This document shows, piece by piece, positions 5,344-6,980 of a DNA stretch of 6,980 nucleotides (position 1 is the first letter of the stretch; the number at the start of each line of letters is the position of its first letter). The DNA is from Holophaga sp. (GTDB taxonomy: Bacteria > Acidobacteriota > Holophagae > Holophagales > Holophagaceae): NCBI GenBank assembly GCA_031292735.1, contig JARLGP010000091.1, positions 1 through 6,980 on the forward strand, written 5' to 3'. The position numbers and the translations under genes are program-made. The notes under the pieces were generated by a model. That model made no database searches. It was not told the DNA's origin and saw only the letters and a list, made by a program, of their open reading frames with translations.

Positions 5344-6659
5344 ACGGGAGCCACTTCCGGAGAACTGGCGGGAAGGTCCTTCCGCCCGGGCATGAACGCG
5401 GCGCCGAGCAGGCCCAGCGCGATGCCGCCCATGACGTAGTAGACCGGGCTAAGCGGCGAGCCGGTGAGCTTGAAGATCCACACCAGGAAGAACTGGGCGA
5501 ACCCGCCGAACACCAGCACGGAGATGTTGTTGGCGACCGACAACCCGGTGGAGCGGATGCGGGCCGGGAACAGTTCCGACATGGTGGTGCAGTAGACGCC
5601 CAGGAACAGCGCCGCGAACGGGCAGATGCACAGCTGCACCACGATCAGCTTGGTCAGCGAAGGGTTGACCATCTGCCAGGCATAGAGAGGATACATGACG
5701 ACGAAGTACAGGCCGAGGAAGAGCAGGAGCATCTGCTTGCGCTGATCCTTGAACCGGTCGCACAGCAGGCCGCCCAGGGGGATCACCACCAGCAGCACCA
5801 GGGCGCCCACCAGTTCGGCCAGGAAGCCGTCCTTGACCGTCAGCTTCAGCACGACCTTGGCGTAGGTCACCGTGTAGGTGAAGATGCCGTAGAACGAAAC
5901 GGCGCTGGCGGTGATCATGCCGATGCTCACCAGCAGGTGCCGGGTGTGGCCCACCAGGTCCTTGCCCATGCCCTTGCCGGGGTTGGCCTTCTGGTCCTTC
6001 TTCATGTCGATGAAGGCCTGGGTCTCCTGGAGGTAGCGCCGGATGTACCAGGCGCCCGGGATGATGACTAGGCCGAAGCCGAAGGGCACCCGCCACAGGC
6101 CGGAATCGAGCTGGGCCGGGGTGAAGATCTGGGTCATGAACACGCCGAAGCCGGCGCCCACCACCAGGGCGGCCACCTGGCCGGTCATCTGCCAGGAGCC
6201 GTAGATGCCGCTCTTGCCCTTGGGCGCCATCTCGATGAGGTAGGAGGTGGAGGTGCCGAATTCACCGCCCACCGAGAAGCCTTCCAGCAGCCGCGAAACC
6301 AGGATGAACAGCGGCGCGGTGAGGCCGATCTGCTTGTAGGTGGGGGCGAAGGTCATGATCACCGTGGCGATGGCCATCAGCACCATGCCCATCAGCATGG
6401 CTTTGCGCCGGCCGAACTTGTCGCCGATGATGCCCAGGACCACGCCACCCACCGGACGCATGAAGAAGCCCACCCCGAACACCGCGGTGGTGGCCAGCAA
6501 GGCGTTGATGTGGGAGGCCGGATTGTTGGGATCCACAGGGAAGAACAGGCGGCTGATGATCGGCGTCATGAACGCATAGACCATGAAGTCGTACCATTCC
6601 AAGGCATTGCCGATCACAGCGCCGGAAACGCGCATCAAAATACTTGGTTGTCCACTCAA
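5334..6659 (-). CDS. MHS-type major facilitator transporter (metabolite:proton symporter family), TTG start
   Basis: A 441-residue, 12-segment inner-membrane transporter. Family marks: GNALEWYDFMVYAF in segment 1 (17-30), RPVGGVVLGIIGDKFGRRKAM (68-88) carrying the major facilitator loop signature, RLLEGFSVGGEFGTSTSYL (123-141) characteristic of the metabolite:H+ symporter group (ProP, ShiA, CitA, KgtP relatives), a charged central cytoplasmic loop (about 213-240), and SELFPARIRSTGLSVANNIS in the second half. Substrates of the group are usually organic acids or osmolytes taken up with protons; the specific one cannot be told here. Start choice: TTG at 6659-6657 has AGGAG (6671-6667) 7 bases upstream, while the ATG at 6635-6633 has no ribosome binding site and would clip eight residues. 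It lies 92 bases downstream of the PLP enzyme gene in the same direction, so co-transcription is possible. Confidence 0.92.
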   Translation of the reverse strand: MSGQPSILMRVSGAVIGNALEWYDFMVYAFMTPIISRLFFPVDPNNPASHINALLATTAVFGVGFFMRPVGGVVLGIIGDKFGRRKAMLMGMVLMAIATVIMTFAPTYKQIGLTAPLFILVSRLLEGFSVGGEFGTSTSYLIEMAPKGKSGIYGSWQMTGQVAALVVGAGFGVFMTQIFTPAQLDSGLWRVPFGFGLVIIPGAWYIRRYLQETQAFIDMKKDQKANPGKGMGKDLVGHTRHLLVSIGMITASAVSFYGIFTYTVTYAKVVLKLTVKDGFLAELVGALVLLVVIPLGGLLCDRFKDQRKQMLLLFLGLYFVVMYPLYAWQMVNPSLTKLIVVQLCICPFAALFLGVYCTTMSELFPARIRSTGLSVANNISVLVFGGFAQFFLVWIFKLTGSPLSPVYYVMGGIALGLLGAAFMPGRKDLPASSPEVAPVLS

Positions 6660-6751
6660 CGAAATGCTCCTAAGGATGTAGCCATTAATTGTTTATTAGA
6701 CGACATGAGTAAAGCAAGTATTGAAAGTTTCCACAATTTGCGAGTTTTTGA
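6660..6751 (-). promoter_or_regulatory. Leader region of the transporter gene
   Basis: An AT-rich 92-base gap between two minus-strand genes. It carries the transporter's Shine-Dalgarno AGGAG (6671-6667). A weak promoter can be proposed, TTGTGG then TTTACT with 17 bases between, but both hexamers are poor. No terminator hairpin is evident after the upstream gene, so read-through into the transporter is possible. Confidence 0.3.
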
Positions 6752-6980
6752 CTACTTTTTCTTTTTGCTCTGCATCGCGGCGATGTCGCGCACGCCGGCA
6801 ATGGCCGCGTCGATGTGGGCCTCGGTGTTGAAGGCGCCAATGCTCAGGCGCACCGTGCCGTGCAGCTTGTCGGTGCCCAGGTGCTCGTGCACCATGGGGG
6901 CGCAGTGCAGGCCGGTGCGGCAGGCGATGTTGTGGTCCACGTCCAGCATGGTGCCGGTGTCCGCCGCCTCCAGGCCGTCC
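6752..6980 (-). CDS. C-terminal end of a group II cysteine desulfurase-like class V aminotransferase (runs off right edge)
   Basis: Only the last 75 or so residues are present; the frame is open to the window edge, so the gene begins beyond it. The stretch ACRTGLHCAP carries the catalytic loop Cys of the SufS/CsdA-type (group II) cysteine desulfurases and selenocysteine lyases, and GTVRLSIGAFNTEAHID is the conserved C-terminal strand-helix that follows. The form RTGLHCAP with a following H.HLGT is typical of the cysteine-desulfurase-family subgroup of class V aminotransferases, rather than SufS itself, which has RxGHHCAQP. These PLP enzymes remove sulfur from L-cysteine as enzyme-bound persulfide. 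The protein ends in a lysine-rich tail SKKKK. No Suf or Isc scaffold gene is visible on this side, so an Fe-S assembly role cannot be inferred. Confidence 0.85.
   Translation of the reverse strand, partial: DGLEAADTGTMLDVDHNIACRTGLHCAPMVHEHLGTDKLHGTVRLSIGAFNTEAHIDAAIAGVRDIAAMQSKKKK

Noticed and set aside
5325..6071. 248-codon plus-strand open frame opposite the transporter
   Set aside because: Rich in Gln, His, Asp and Glu because it is complementary to hydrophobic membrane-protein codons; no supported start or family.
1..6980. tRNA, rRNA, CRISPR array, transposase or phage genes
   Set aside because: No cloverleaf, regularly spaced repeats, transposase motifs or terminal inverted repeats were found on either strand.

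Overview
The window holds six recognisable protein genes plus the probable first codons of a seventh. The coding DNA is clearly GC-rich, while the spacers around the promoters (about 1260-1380, 4080-4220 and 6660-6750) are much richer in A+T. Good Shine-Dalgarno sites and ordinary bacterial families point to a high-GC Gram-negative-type bacterium. A uroporphyrinogen-decarboxylase-like protein and a rhodanese-fused CoA-disulfide reductase type enzyme suggest anaerobic or sulfur-active metabolism. I considered Desulfovibrionales-like and Holophaga/Geothrix-like lineages, but the sequence alone does not settle the taxon.

Layout from left to right: the first 11 codons of a possible minus-strand gene (1-33); a roughly 300-base spacer with small repeats (34-330); a minus-strand LysR regulator (331-1242); a divergent control region (1243-1386); a plus-strand YeiH-family putative sulfate/sulfite exporter (1387-2376); a minus-strand FAD/NAD(P)H pyridine nucleotide-disulfide oxidoreductase fused to rhodanese (2373-4049), whose stop codon interlocks with the exporter's in a CTAG; a second, dyad-rich divergent control region (4050-4280); a plus-strand UroD-like protein (4281-5270); a strong hairpin between convergent genes (5284-5322); a minus-strand MHS-type major facilitator transporter starting at TTG (5334-6659); and the 3' end of a minus-strand group II cysteine-desulfurase-like PLP enzyme that runs off the right edge (6752-6980).

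The common thread is sulfur. The LysR plus YeiH pair matches the divergent yeiE-yeiH arrangement of enterobacteria, linked to sulfite/sulfate efflux. The CoADR-rhodanese fusion belongs to enzymes that reduce CoA disulfide or persulfides and polysulfide. The PLP enzyme carries the catalytic Cys context of enzymes that release sulfur from cysteine. A reasonable inference is a neighbourhood that produces, reduces and exports reactive sulfur species. The UroD-like protein and the MHS transporter have unknown substrates and may or may not belong to that theme. No RNA gene, CRISPR array, insertion sequence or phage gene was found. The most promising parts for new biology are the two divergent control regions and the UroD-like protein with its atypical possible metal-ligand set.
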